DNA of 8,272 nt, taken from contig JAVBNJ010000149.1 in assembly GCA_031551625.1 (NCBI GenBank), positions 1 through 8,272 of the forward strand, written 5' to 3'. A model generated the notes under the pieces. The model was given only the letters and a program-made list of their open reading frames with translations. It did no database searches and was not told the origin of the DNA. This document shows positions 1 to 7,218 of this stretch, piece after piece. The first letter of the stretch is position 1. Each line of letters begins with the position of its first letter. Origin of the DNA: JAVBNJ01 sp031551625 (GTDB lineage: Bacteria; Bacteroidota; Bacteroidia; Bacteroidales; UBA932). Both the position numbers and the translations under genes were made by a program.

Positions 1-86
1 TCAATGATGAAAGATATCAATGCCAGGCCAATGATTACCGAGATAAAGATACCCATGCGTACCCTGATTTTTTCTAAAACAGCCAT
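1..86 (-). CDS. PpiD/SurA-like peptidylprolyl isomerase, N-terminus only (runs off the left edge)
   Basis: Reading the minus strand from an ATG at 86-84 gives 28 codons before the window edge, starting MAVLEKIRVRMG and followed by a hydrophobic stretch (about residues 12-28, rich in I, V, L, F). Bacteroidota PpiD-like proteins typically begin with 'MA.LEKIR.R' and a single membrane anchor, after which come a SurA-type chaperone domain and parvulin domains in the periplasm. That family assists outer-membrane protein folding. Only the anchor is visible here, so the catalytic domains are inferred. The frame is open to the edge. Another single-pass membrane protein remains possible. Confidence 0.6.
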   Translation of the reverse strand, partial: MAVLEKIRVRMGIFISVIIGLALISFII

Positions 87-131
87 TGTATTTATGCTTT
101 ATAAATTGTTATACTAGTTTATTTTGGAGCG

Positions 132-139
132 CAAAAGTA
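132..139 (-). promoter_or_regulatory. Candidate -7 element for the PpiD-like gene
   Basis: On the minus strand this reads TACTTTTG, a match to the Bacteroidota -7 consensus TAnnTTTG. It lies 45 bases before the start codon. No good TTTG -33 partner is seen at the usual 19-21 base spacing, so this is a weak call. Confidence 0.35.
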
Positions 140-262
140 GTAAAAAAAATCTGAATACCGAATTTTATTTAAGAGAATTATAAATTACAAAGAGATAGAT
201 TCAACTAATGAATGTAACTAAATAAAAACGCAAAAAAGACAGGAGATTAGAAATTTAGTTTG

Positions 263-348
263 TACTCGGGACGGGAATCGAACCCGTACAGGCATCACTG
301 CCCACAGGATTTTAAGTCCTGCGTGTCTACCTATTCCACCACCCGAGC
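263..348 (-). tRNA. tRNA-Leu(UAA)
   Basis: The minus strand folds as a class II tRNA of 86 nt. The acceptor stem is GCTCGGG (348-342) with CCCGAGT (270-264), one G-U pair at the end, and discriminator A at 263. The anticodon stem is CAGGA/TCCTG around loop CTTAAAA, giving anticodon UAA at 314-312, which reads UUA (and UUG by wobble). There is a long variable arm and a T arm ACGGG-TTCGATT-CCCGT. The 3' CCA is not encoded: the genome continues 'CAAA' after the discriminator, so CCA must be added by the nucleotidyltransferase, as is common in Bacteroidota. It sits alone between two promoters and the PpiD-like gene. Confidence 0.96.
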
Positions 349-361
349 GAAATTAGGGACT

Positions 362-393
362 GCAAAGATAAGAAATTGTCGGCATCGCGCAAA
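362..393 (-). promoter_or_regulatory. Promoter of tRNA-Leu
   Basis: On the minus strand a -33 TTTG (393-390) is followed after 20 bases by a -7 TATCTTTG (369-362), a full match to the Bacteroidota sigma-ABfr consensus. Transcription would begin near 355, a few bases before the mature tRNA 5' end at 348. Confidence 0.8.
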
Positions 394-398
394 ATTTA

Positions 399-430
399 TT
401 TGCAGATATAAAAATAAACTTTTAGATTTG
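399..430 (+). promoter_or_regulatory. Promoter of the structured leader and secreted-protein gene
   Basis: A -33 TTTG (399-402) is followed after 20 bases by a -7 TAGATTTG (423-430), matching the Bacteroidota consensus. Transcription would start near 437, about 345 nt before the start codon at 783. No second TAnnTTTG is seen between 431 and 782, so this is the best promoter for that gene. The -33 boxes of this and the tRNA promoter are only 5 bases apart, so the two are divergent and back to back. Confidence 0.7.
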
Positions 431-457
431 TACTCATTAATGTTCTTTTGCATGCGG

Positions 458-580
458 TATTTCATTCCTACATTGAAATCTGGAAAATTTCACGTAATAA
501 AAGGAATAACACCATGTTGAAATACGTGGGCTTCGTTTATTTTTATTACAGGTATTCCAGAACCTCAATGTAAATGAATA
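458..580 (+). other. P1 extended hairpin of leader copy A
   Basis: Stacked complementary segments run inward: TATTTCAT (458-465) with ATGAATA (574-580, one bulged T); ACATTGA (470-476) with TCAATGT (565-571); TCTGGAA (479-485) with TTCCAGA (555-561); GTAATAAAA (494-502) with TTTTATTAC (541-549); AATAAC (505-510 region) with GTTTAT (535-540, bulged); and CCATG (512-516) with CGTGG (525-529) around an 8-nt loop. That is about 40 pairs by eye. Its position after the promoter and its overall build match the hairpin at 7899-8017, while most stem sequences differ. Confidence 0.6.
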
Positions 581-647
581 AAGTCCACGCTTCTTTTGTT
601 CTGTTAGATTGCAAGAAAGAAACGAAAAAGGCAATGAAAAATAAATC

Positions 648-734
648 GTAGCAAGGGGTTGTTGTGTTTGTTTGAACTACAGATGACACAGATTAAAAGC
701 AGATGTCACAGATTGGAGACCAACCCCAAGCTAC
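648..734 (+). other. P3 stem of leader copy A
   Basis: GTAGC (648-652) pairs with GCTAC (730-734) and GGGGTTG (655-661) pairs with CAACCCC (721-727), separated by a symmetric AA/AA internal loop. The enclosed 59-nt loop carries a tandem repeat at 680-714. In copy B the inner stem is GGAATTG/CAATTCC, so paired positions have changed together. Confidence 0.6.
680..714 (+). repeat. 15-bp tandem repeat of the CACAGATT type
   Basis: CAGATGACACAGATT (680-694) is repeated as CAGATGTCACAGATT (700-714), one mismatch, with AAAAG between, giving a 20-base period. It lies in the loop of P3 and has no counterpart in copy B. Strings of the CACAGATT type are a common dispersed intergenic repeat in Bacteroidota genomes, so this is probably an insertion or expansion rather than part of the core leader. 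Confidence 0.6.
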
Positions 735-782
735 AACGTTTTAAGCTATAAAATTAGTTTATTAACTAAAAATTTAATAATT

Positions 783-1856
783 ATGAGAAAAACATTTTTC
801 TTTTTGGCTACTATGCTGCTAAGCATTGCAGTAACAGCCCAACAGCGCACATTTACAAAATCGGTAAGTGCAAACTATGCTACGAAGCAAGTAACCTTCA
901 ACATTTCGTGGGCGGTGGGTAGTCGTGGGGTGTCTGGAGCTAGTACCTACAATTCTAAAGTTTGGGTATTGGTCGATTATCAAGAAATTAAAAATAGCGT
1001 ACCATCCGGAAGTTGGCAGCGGGCAAGCATTGATTTAACAAAGTTGCCGGCCAATTGCACGGCCGACGGGACAAACACCAACGGATTTTGGTACCAAGGA
1101 CAAACAAGCGCTGCACAAAATGCAAATATAACAATAACACTAACGAATGTGCCTGCGCAATTCAAATGGTGTGCCTTTGCAAGCGACTGTCCGCCGCAAA
1201 TGATTATTAATTCAGCAACAGATATCAAACTAAGAGGAACAACATCATTTATCATTAAATATACTGATAATACCACCGATATAGTAAATAGTAAAACTTA
1301 TTCTTTACGGATAGGTAAAACATTTGCATCAATTAGTGATATGACAAACGCTCCCGGCAATGTCCAATGTTTGACAAGAGATAAAGCTTCTGTAAATGGG
1401 TATTGTTGTGGCGGACAAACAATAGTGAATGGGTATTGTCGGGATTTGGAGGCAGATAATGCCATAAAATCTACTGTATGCGGTTATGAAATGGAGATTT
1501 CACGCGATAATGTAGCAGCTACAATTACGAGTTCGTCCTTTCAGTCAAATTGCCCTACAGGTTGGCGCATAGCATCGGCTAATGAATACCGTTGCTTTAT
1601 ATTAAATAAGAGTGCCATTCCTAATTTTAACCCATTAGACTGGTATACAACAGGCGTTATTCTCGGTTGGGGTGGTTCTGGAGAAAGTTCGGTATGTCGG
1701 TCTTGCACTGCTGTGCAAGCTGTAAGTGGAATTACGCCGGAGGTTTGGCAGCGAGATCCGGCTAATTTATGTAATGTCAGTTGGGATGGAATCATTTGGA
1801 TTTGGCAAGTGTGTTTATCTCAACCACCATCTGGCGCAACACGATGTGTGCGTTAA
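783..1856 (+). CDS. Secreted Cys-rich protein with a FISUMP-like C-terminal segment, function unknown
   Basis: This 357-residue protein begins with a clear signal peptide (MRKTFFFLATMLLSIAVTA, cleavage likely before Q20 or Q21), so it is exported to the periplasm or outside. There is no lipobox, and I see no type IX secretion C-terminal domain. Residues 22-140 (with VWVLVDYQE, SGSWQRASIDLTKLPANC and FKWCAFASDCPP) resemble a domain I recall from families of secreted Bacteroidota paralogs. Residues 257-272 (CPTGWRIA..EYRCF) and the C-terminal SGATRCVR resemble the ends of Fibrobacter succinogenes major paralogous (FISUMP) domains. About 15 cysteines suggest disulfides. VNGYC occurs twice (204-208, 215-219), encoded by a direct repeat at 1395-1406 and 1428-1439. 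The ATG at 783 keeps the signal peptide; the next in-frame ATG would remove half of it. The gene looks more A/T-rich than gcvP next door and is preceded by a duplicated structured leader. Function and partner are not known to me. Confidence 0.85.
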   Translation: MRKTFFFLATMLLSIAVTAQQRTFTKSVSANYATKQVTFNISWAVGSRGVSGASTYNSKVWVLVDYQEIKNSVPSGSWQRASIDLTKLPANCTADGTNTNGFWYQGQTSAAQNANITITLTNVPAQFKWCAFASDCPPQMIINSATDIKLRGTTSFIIKYTDNTTDIVNSKTYSLRIGKTFASISDMTNAPGNVQCLTRDKASVNGYCCGGQTIVNGYCRDLEADNAIKSTVCGYEMEISRDNVAATITSSSFQSNCPTGWRIASANEYRCFILNKSAIPNFNPLDWYTTGVILGWGGSGESSVCRSCTAVQAVSGITPEVWQRDPANLCNVSWDGIIWIWQVCLSQPPSGATRCVR

Positions 1857-1906
1857 TGTAGCGAATTCATTATCTCATTTGCCTGTTGATTCAAGTTTAC
1901 ATTTCC

Positions 1907-1939
1907 TTGCAAAAATTCCCGAAAAAATGACTATCTTTG
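1907..1939 (+). promoter_or_regulatory. Promoter of gcvP
   Basis: A -7 element TATCTTTG (1932-1939) matches TAnnTTTG, with a weaker -33 TTGC (1907-1910) about 21-22 bases upstream. Transcription would start near 1946, giving a leader of about 60 nt, too short for a glycine riboswitch, and none is seen. An 11-base direct repeat TTGCAAAAATT (1907-1917 and 1950-1960) brackets the -7 element. Confidence 0.65.
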
Positions 1940-2006
1940 TAAGATTACTTTGCAAAAATTAACTATTTGTAAGCAAAAAAATAATAATATATAAAAATTA
2001 ATACTC

Positions 2007-4841
2007 ATGTCAACCGACAACTTTGTAACCCGCCACAACGGCCCGCGCGAAAACGACGTGCAGGAAATGCTGAAAACGATTGGAGTAAAAACCGTCGATG
2101 AATTAATCAATCAAACCGTTCCGGCGGACATTCGCCTGAAAGCGCCATTGGCGTTGGATGCTCCGGTTAGTGAATACGAATACCTGGTGCGTACCAAAGC
2201 TATTGCGCAAAAAAACAAACCGTTCCGTTCGTTTATCGGCATGGGCTATTATGGCACCGCCACATTGCCCGTGGTACTGCGCAATGTGTTCGAAAACCCG
2301 AGTTGGTACACTTCATACACTCCGTACCAAGCCGAAATTTCGCAAGGCCGCCTCGAAGCATTGTTAAATTTCCAAACAATGGTAAGCAGTATGACGGGGT
2401 TCCCGATTGCCAACTGCTCGTTGCTCGACGAGGCCACGGCTGCCGCCGAAGCCATGAAAATGATGTTCGACCTGCGCTCGCGCGATGCTGTGAAAGCCGG
2501 TAAAAATAAAGTATTTGTCGATAACAACATTTTCCCGCAAACGCTCGATGTGTTGATGACACGCTCGACACCGCTGGGAATAGAGGTAGTAACAGGCGAT
2601 TTTGCTACTTATAAATTCGACTCCAACTGTTTTGGCGCTATTGTGCAATATCCTGCAGCTAATGGCGAAGTATGCAATTACAGCGATTTCTGCAAAACAG
2701 CACACGAACAAGGTGTTTTAGTAACTGCCGTGTGCGACATCCTCGCTTTGGCCATGTTGAAAGAACCGGCTGCCTGGGGCGCCGATGTGGCTGTAGGCAG
2801 CACGCAACGTTTCGGTATCCCTATGGGATTCGGCGGGCCGTCGGCTGCTTATTTCGCCACCAAGGAAGAATACAAACGTAATATCCCCGGCCGTATTATC
2901 GGCGTGTCGGTAGACCGCATGGGTAATAAAGCGCTGCGTATGGCGCTGCAAACACGCGAACAACATATTAAACGCGAAAAAGCATCGTCGAACATTTGTA
3001 CGGCCAGCGCATTGATGGCTGTAATGGCGGGCTTCTATGCTGCTTACCACGGACCGAAAGGAATTAAAGCGATAGCCGAAAGCACTCATAAATATACCTG
3101 TGTAGTTGCTGCTAAAATGAAAGAAGCCGGCCTGAAAGTGGCTTCCGATAAATTCTTTGACACTATTGAAATATCGGGTGTGAATGTAGAAGACATTCGC
3201 AAAAAAGCATTGGCCAAAGGCATTAACTTCTTTTACCCTTCGAACGATAGCGTACGTATCAGCTTTGATGAGGTAACTACTTGCGATGAGGCAAAAACCG
3301 TGATGGAAATTTTCGGTTTGAAAGGCGAATGTGCCTGTGCCAACGTAGCCCCTGCTTTTGGCGATATGGCGCGTACCACACCTATTTTGCAAGAAAAAGT
3401 ATTTACCTCGTATCATTCCGAAACCGAAATGATGCGGTATATCAAAAAATTGGAACGCCGCGATATTTCGCTCACACACTCGATGATTTCACTTGGTTCG
3501 TGTACTATGAAATTGAACGCCGCCGTTGAAATGCTACCGTTGAGCTGGAGCGAGTTCGGCAACGTACATCCTTTTGCACCGGCCGACCAATGCGAAGGGT
3601 ATCTGCAATTAATTAAAGAACTGGAACACGATTTAGCGGTAATTACCGGATTCGATGCCGTATCGGTACAACCCAATTCCGGCGCGGCAGGCGAGTATGC
3701 CGGTTTGATGGTTATTCGTGCTTACCACATTTCGCGTGGCGATGCGCATCGCAATGTCGTAATCATCCCCACTTCGGCACACGGCACTAATCCGGCCAGC
3801 GCTGCATTGGCGGGCATGGACATTGTATTAGTAGGCTGTGACGAAAATGGCAACATTAATGTTGATGATTTGCGCGAAAAGGCAAATGCCAATAAAGACC
3901 GTTTGTCGTGTATCATGATCACGTATCCCTCGACACATGGAGTGTTCGAAAAACGTATCCGCGAAATTGTTGATATTATTCACAGCTGCGGTGGCCAAGT
4001 ATATATGGACGGCGCAAACATGAATGCACAAGTAGGCCTGACAAACCCCGGTTTCATTGGTGCCGACGTGTGCCACCTGAACTTGCACAAAACATTTGCC
4101 ATGCCGCACGGCGGCGGCGGCCCCGGCGTGGGCCCTATCGGCGTAGCCAAACACCTTACTTCGTTCCTGCCTTCGCACAGCGTAGTGAAAATAAACGAGG
4201 GGAAAGGCGTTCATGCCGTAGCTTCGTCGCCTTATGGTAGCGCCATGTTATTGCCTATTACACATGCCTATATCAAACTGTTGGGACACGAAGGCTTGAA
4301 AGCTGCCACGGAAATGGCGATTCTAAATGCCAACTATTTGTCGAAAAAACTAAGTTCACACTACGCCACACTTTATACCGGCGAAACAGGCCGCGTGGCG
4401 CACGAGTGTATTCTCGACTTGCGCGAATTCGGCAAGGAATACGGCGTAGATGCTACCGATGTGGCAAAACGCTTGATGGACTTCGGCTTCCACGCACCAA
4501 CACTATCATTCCCTGTAGCAAACACGTTGATGGTGGAACCTACCGAGAGTGAACCGTTGAGCGAACTCAACCGCTTTATCGAAACGCTGGTTACCATTAA
4601 GAACGAATGCGAAGCTATTAAAGCAGGCCAATTGGATAAAGAAGACAATCCGTTGAAGAATGCGCCGCACACTTCTGTAGAGTGTACCGGCAACGAGTGG
4701 GCGCACAAATACCCGCGTACACAAGCCGCTTACCCGCTGGCATGGATTGCCGACAACAAATTTTGGCCGGCCGTAACCCGCGTGGACAATGGCTATGGCG
4801 ACCGTAATTTAATGTGTACCTGCGCAGATCTTACATGTTAG
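2007..4841 (+). CDS. gcvP: Glycine dehydrogenase (decarboxylating), P-protein of the glycine cleavage system
   Basis: The P-protein uses pyridoxal phosphate to decarboxylate glycine and pass the aminomethyl group to the lipoyl arm of H-protein, in the cytoplasm (EC 1.4.4.2). At 944 residues it is the fused homodimeric form, close to the usual 950-965. Visible landmarks: RHNGP near the N-terminus; MGYYGT at 79-84 and YTPYQAEISQGRLE in the N-terminal half; LGSCTMKLN with Cys499 at the start of the C-terminal half; HGTNPASA from His592; and LNLHKTFAMPHGGGGPG with Lys695 as the PLP lysine. The C-terminus GYGDRNLMCTCADLTC is a few residues shorter than I would expect but shows no frameshift. The start fits the family N-terminus and follows an A-rich stretch. 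It appears to be a single-gene unit between its promoter and the terminator at 4853. gcvH, gcvT and lpd are not in this window. Confidence 0.98.
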   Translation: MSTDNFVTRHNGPRENDVQEMLKTIGVKTVDELINQTVPADIRLKAPLALDAPVSEYEYLVRTKAIAQKNKPFRSFIGMGYYGTATLPVVLRNVFENPSWYTSYTPYQAEISQGRLEALLNFQTMVSSMTGFPIANCSLLDEATAAAEAMKMMFDLRSRDAVKAGKNKVFVDNNIFPQTLDVLMTRSTPLGIEVVTGDFATYKFDSNCFGAIVQYPAANGEVCNYSDFCKTAHEQGVLVTAVCDILALAMLKEPAAWGADVAVGSTQRFGIPMGFGGPSAAYFATKEEYKRNIPGRIIGVSVDRMGNKALRMALQTREQHIKREKASSNICTASALMAVMAGFYAAYHGPKGIKAIAESTHKYTCVVAAKMKEAGLKVASDKFFDTIEISGVNVEDIRKKALAKGINFFYPSNDSVRISFDEVTTCDEAKTVMEIFGLKGECACANVAPAFGDMARTTPILQEKVFTSYHSETEMMRYIKKLERRDISLTHSMISLGSCTMKLNAAVEMLPLSWSEFGNVHPFAPADQCEGYLQLIKELEHDLAVITGFDAVSVQPNSGAAGEYAGLMVIRAYHISRGDAHRNVVIIPTSAHGTNPASAALAGMDIVLVGCDENGNINVDDLREKANANKDRLSCIMITYPSTHGVFEKRIREIVDIIHSCGGQVYMDGANMNAQVGLTNPGFIGADVCHLNLHKTFAMPHGGGGPGVGPIGVAKHLTSFLPSHSVVKINEGKGVHAVASSPYGSAMLLPITHAYIKLLGHEGLKAATEMAILNANYLSKKLSSHYATLYTGETGRVAHECILDLREFGKEYGVDATDVAKRLMDFGFHAPTLSFPVANTLMVEPTESEPLSELNRFIETLVTIKNECEAIKAGQLDKEDNPLKNAPHTSVECTGNEWAHKYPRTQAAYPLAWIADNKFWPAVTRVDNGYGDRNLMCTCADLTC

Positions 4842-4852
4842 TAATTCAATAG

Positions 4853-4877
4853 CGGGGTGGTAGGACCACCCCGTTTT
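4853..4877 (+). terminator. Rho-independent terminator after gcvP
   Basis: CGGGGTGGT (4853-4861) and ACCACCCCG (4865-4873) form a perfect 9-bp G/C-rich stem with a 3-nt AGG loop, followed by TTTT (4874-4877). It begins 11 bases after the gcvP stop codon. It separates gcvP from the porin gene, although only 30 bases remain before the porin ATG and no clear promoter is seen there, so some read-through may feed the next operon. Confidence 0.88.
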
Positions 4878-4907
4878 GATGAATAACCTATTTTATAGAG
4901 ATTATTT

Positions 4908-5918
4908 ATGTATTTCGTAAAAAAATATTTTTTCGTTCTTCCGGCGGTTTTTCTTTTTCCTATGTTGGCCTCTGCCAGTGTACTCGACAGTACATGGATA
5001 CGTTTCGACGGGACATTGAAAACAAAATTCGAATGGGCAACCGGTTTAGGAGATGTCCGGTTTAACCTCCGCAACTCGCGTGCCGGTTTTCGCGGTGGTA
5101 TTGGTAAGTATGTGGACTATCGTGTACAAGTAGAATTAAGCTCCGAAGGAAAATTTGTTGTGCTGGACGGTTATGCCACTCTCAAACCGACCGATAATTT
5201 TTGTGCAAGCATCGGGCAAACGGCCGTACCGTTTTACAACTTGTATCTCATCACACCGTCGGAGATGATGTTTGCGAATATGGACCTGATGAATGCTATT
5301 TTTTCGCCATTTGCCCGCGACCTTGGCGTTACGGCAACTTACAAGATCGGGAAAGAATTCCCTATCACAATTGATGGCGGAGTGTTTAACGGATCTACTA
5401 TTAACAATCCGACCTGGACAGATAATCCTTCGTATGCTTTCCGTGTAACAGCCGGTTCATTGAGCCGCTTTAAAGCCTCGGCAAAAGTATTCCGCTACCC
5501 GAAAACCGATTGGCTGCTCTATGGCGCAGATATCAGTTACCGCAAAGGCAACTGGCTGCTACAAGCCGAAATGTCGAACCGATACAACTACAACGATACT
5601 ATTTCGTCGGCAATAAGAAATTTCACAGGCATTTATGTACAAAGCTCCTATACTATTCCCTGTGATTTTGCAAAAATATTTCATGGGCTTATTCCCGCAG
5701 TACGTTGGGATGCCGTCAGCTACGATATGTTTAATAACGGGATTGATGTAAACCGGATTACGGCCGGCCTTGCTTTTGCCTTGACCTCGAAACCTTTTTC
5801 TTCATTAATCCGTATTGACTACGAGCATTATTTTCTACGGAATGAATTACCGGAACTACGTGTCAACGAACATGCCTTAGCCGATAAATTATCGCTGGAA
5901 TTGCTCTTGAAATTTTAA
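4908..5918 (+). CDS. Outer-membrane porin, Porin_O_P (OprP/OprO-like) family
   Basis: This 336-residue protein has a signal peptide (MYFVKKYFFVLPAVFLFPMLASA, cleavage near residue 23) and then alternating polar and hydrophobic strands ending in LLLKF with a C-terminal Phe, as expected of a beta-barrel inserted by the BAM machinery. Residues 55-77 (NLRNSRAGFRGGIGKYVDY) and 86-125 (LDGYATLKPTDNF, GQTAVPFYNLYL, PSEMMFAN) match the pattern of Bacteroidota members of the phosphate-selective porin family. That family forms channels, but the substrate cannot be read from the sequence and phosphate should not be assumed. It lies 13 bases before the arginine deiminase gene on the same strand, so the two are probably cotranscribed. 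No convincing TAnnTTTG promoter is seen in the 30 bases after the gcvP terminator. Confidence 0.85.
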   Translation: MYFVKKYFFVLPAVFLFPMLASASVLDSTWIRFDGTLKTKFEWATGLGDVRFNLRNSRAGFRGGIGKYVDYRVQVELSSEGKFVVLDGYATLKPTDNFCASIGQTAVPFYNLYLITPSEMMFANMDLMNAIFSPFARDLGVTATYKIGKEFPITIDGGVFNGSTINNPTWTDNPSYAFRVTAGSLSRFKASAKVFRYPKTDWLLYGADISYRKGNWLLQAEMSNRYNYNDTISSAIRNFTGIYVQSSYTIPCDFAKIFHGLIPAVRWDAVSYDMFNNGIDVNRITAGLAFALTSKPFSSLIRIDYEHYFLRNELPELRVNEHALADKLSLELLLKF

Positions 5919-5931
5919 AAATTTTGTATTT

Positions 5932-7206
5932 ATGAAAGCAACAGAAGCCTTACAAGTAAATGTACAATCGGAAATCGGTGAATTGGAAGCGGTTGTTATC
6001 CATACACCCGGTGCCGAAGTAGAGAACATGACGCCCAAGCATGCACAACGAGCACTTTATAGTGATATACTCAACCTGCCGGTTGCCCAGAAAGAATATG
6101 AGCAACTGGAAGGCGTGCTGTCTAAGGTAACCAAAACCTACCAAGTAAAAGACCTTCTAGCAAAGGTATTGGAAAACGGCAGTGAAAAAATTGCATTGAT
6201 TGAGAAAATTTGTGCCGCCGAAAATGTGTCCGATTATTTTGACGACCTCGTAAACATGTCGCCGAATAAGCTTGCCACCTGCCTGATTGAAGGGCTTCCG
6301 GCACGTATTGATAACCTGACGGCATTCCTCAACGACGATTATTACGCATTGTTCCCGCTTTATAATTTCTATTTCACACGCGATGCATCGATGAGTATCG
6401 GAAATAATGTGCTTATTGGAAAAATGGCGAATACCGTACGTTTGCGCGAATCGCTAATCATGGATGTCATTTTCCGCAACGAAAAATTATTTTCGACGAA
6501 CGTCATCAATCCTTATAGCATAACAAATAGCCCGCAAGTGCTTATCGAAGGCGGTGATGTATTAGTAGCGCGCGAAGATGTACTACTAGTGGGCAACGGG
6601 AATCGCACTTCGTCGCAAGGAGTTGACTTTATTCTTGAGCAATTGTGCAAAAATAGCAAGGAAGAAGGCAAGAAACATGTGCTGGTACAACAGTTGCCAC
6701 ACACGCCCGAATCGTTCATCCACCTTGATATGGTGTTCACATTCCTGGATAAGGACAAATGCATGGTGTTCGAACCGCTGATATTGGAAGATAACCGTTA
6801 CGAAACGGTAATGATTACAGTGGACAACGGGAAAGTAGCAAAAATAAAATATGTATCCGATTTGCTGGCAGGCCTTAAAAAATTAGGTATGGACATGGAA
6901 CCCATTATTTGCGGCGGAACCGACGATGAGTGGAACCAGGAACGTGAACAATGGCACAGCGGCGCCAACTTTTTTGCCATTGCACCGGGCAAAGTATTAA
7001 GCTACGCCCGCAATATTCACACTATTGAAGAACTGAGCAAATACGGCTTCGATGTAATTCCGGCCGACGACGTGTGCAACGGAAAAGTAAATTTGAAGAA
7101 AACAGGCAAGTGTGTAATAACTATTGATGGCTCGGAACTTCCACGTGGCGGCGGTGGCGCAAGGTGCATGACAATGCCGATACGCAGAAAAGCAGTGAAG
7201 TGGTAA
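5932..7206 (+). CDS. arcA: Arginine deiminase
   Basis: Arginine deiminase hydrolyses L-arginine to L-citrulline and ammonia in the cytoplasm (EC 3.5.3.6). The 424-residue length is typical (about 405-420). The guanidine-modifying fold landmarks are all present: an N-terminal strand with EIGELEAVVIHTPG; FYFTRD ending at Asp151; LIEGGD with Glu206 and Asp209; FIHLDMVFT with His264 and Asp266; and RGGGGARCMTMPI with the nucleophile Cys412. These correspond to the Asp, Glu, His, Asp and Cys active-site set of the Pseudomonas enzyme, so it should be active. The glycine-rich stretch before Cys412 is GGGG where many homologs have GRGG. The gene follows the porin by 13 bases. No ornithine carbamoyltransferase, carbamate kinase or arginine/ornithine antiporter gene is in view, so whether it serves ATP production, acid resistance or nitrogen supply is open. 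Confidence 0.95.
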   Translation: MKATEALQVNVQSEIGELEAVVIHTPGAEVENMTPKHAQRALYSDILNLPVAQKEYEQLEGVLSKVTKTYQVKDLLAKVLENGSEKIALIEKICAAENVSDYFDDLVNMSPNKLATCLIEGLPARIDNLTAFLNDDYYALFPLYNFYFTRDASMSIGNNVLIGKMANTVRLRESLIMDVIFRNEKLFSTNVINPYSITNSPQVLIEGGDVLVAREDVLLVGNGNRTSSQGVDFILEQLCKNSKEEGKKHVLVQQLPHTPESFIHLDMVFTFLDKDKCMVFEPLILEDNRYETVMITVDNGKVAKIKYVSDLLAGLKKLGMDMEPIICGGTDDEWNQEREQWHSGANFFAIAPGKVLSYARNIHTIEELSKYGFDVIPADDVCNGKVNLKKTGKCVITIDGSELPRGGGGARCMTMPIRRKAVKW

Positions 7207-7218
7207 AGCCTCCCACCT

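Larger units (their letters stand above)
437..782 (+). promoter_or_regulatory. Long structured 5' leader, copy A
   Basis: This stretch of about 345 bases has no convincing gene and is related to 7875-8272. In order it holds a conserved GTTCTTTT just after the start site (442-449); a hairpin of about 120 nt (P1, 458-580); a small stem P2 (CGCTTC 588-593 with GAAACG 619-624, one C-A mismatch); a conserved unpaired stretch containing GGCAATGAAAAATAAATC (630-647); stem P3 (648-734); and AACTAAAAATTTA (764-776), identical to 8243-8255, ending 6 bases before the ATG. No U-run terminator follows P3, which favours an mRNA leader over a free-standing small RNA, though the latter is not excluded. Its ligand or binding partner is unknown. 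A 26-codon reading frame at 440-520 has no counterpart in copy B and is probably chance. Confidence 0.6.

Noticed and set aside
216..260. Inverted repeat AACTAAAT (216-223) and ATTTAGTT (253-260) after tRNA-Leu as a terminator
   Set aside because: The stem is A/T-rich, the loop is 29 nt, and no T-run follows on the minus strand, so it is not a convincing terminator.
440..520. Small reading frame in leader copy A (26 codons from ATG 440), a possible leader peptide
   Set aside because: Copy B has no ATG at the matching position, and the frame runs through the left arm of P1, so coding is not supported.
648..734. Possible integron attC-like site formed by the inverted arms of P3
   Set aside because: The arms lack recognisable RYYYAAC and GTTRRRY core sites, and no integrase is in the window. 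The covarying stem plus promoter fits an RNA leader better.
1947..2006. Glycine riboswitch ahead of gcvP
   Set aside because: Only about 60 nt lie between the predicted start site and the ATG, and no riboswitch-like conserved segments are visible.
2718..3479. 253-residue minus-strand open frame inside gcvP
   Set aside because: It is antisense to strongly conserved P-protein sequence, has no recognisable domain, and is best explained by codon bias of the coding strand.
4806..4841. Frameshift at the 3' end of gcvP, since the C-terminus is short and ends CTCADLTC
   Set aside because: Family sequence continues to GYGDRNLMCTC in frame, and the other frames after 4841 do not continue it. A strong terminator follows at once, so a natural short end is likelier.
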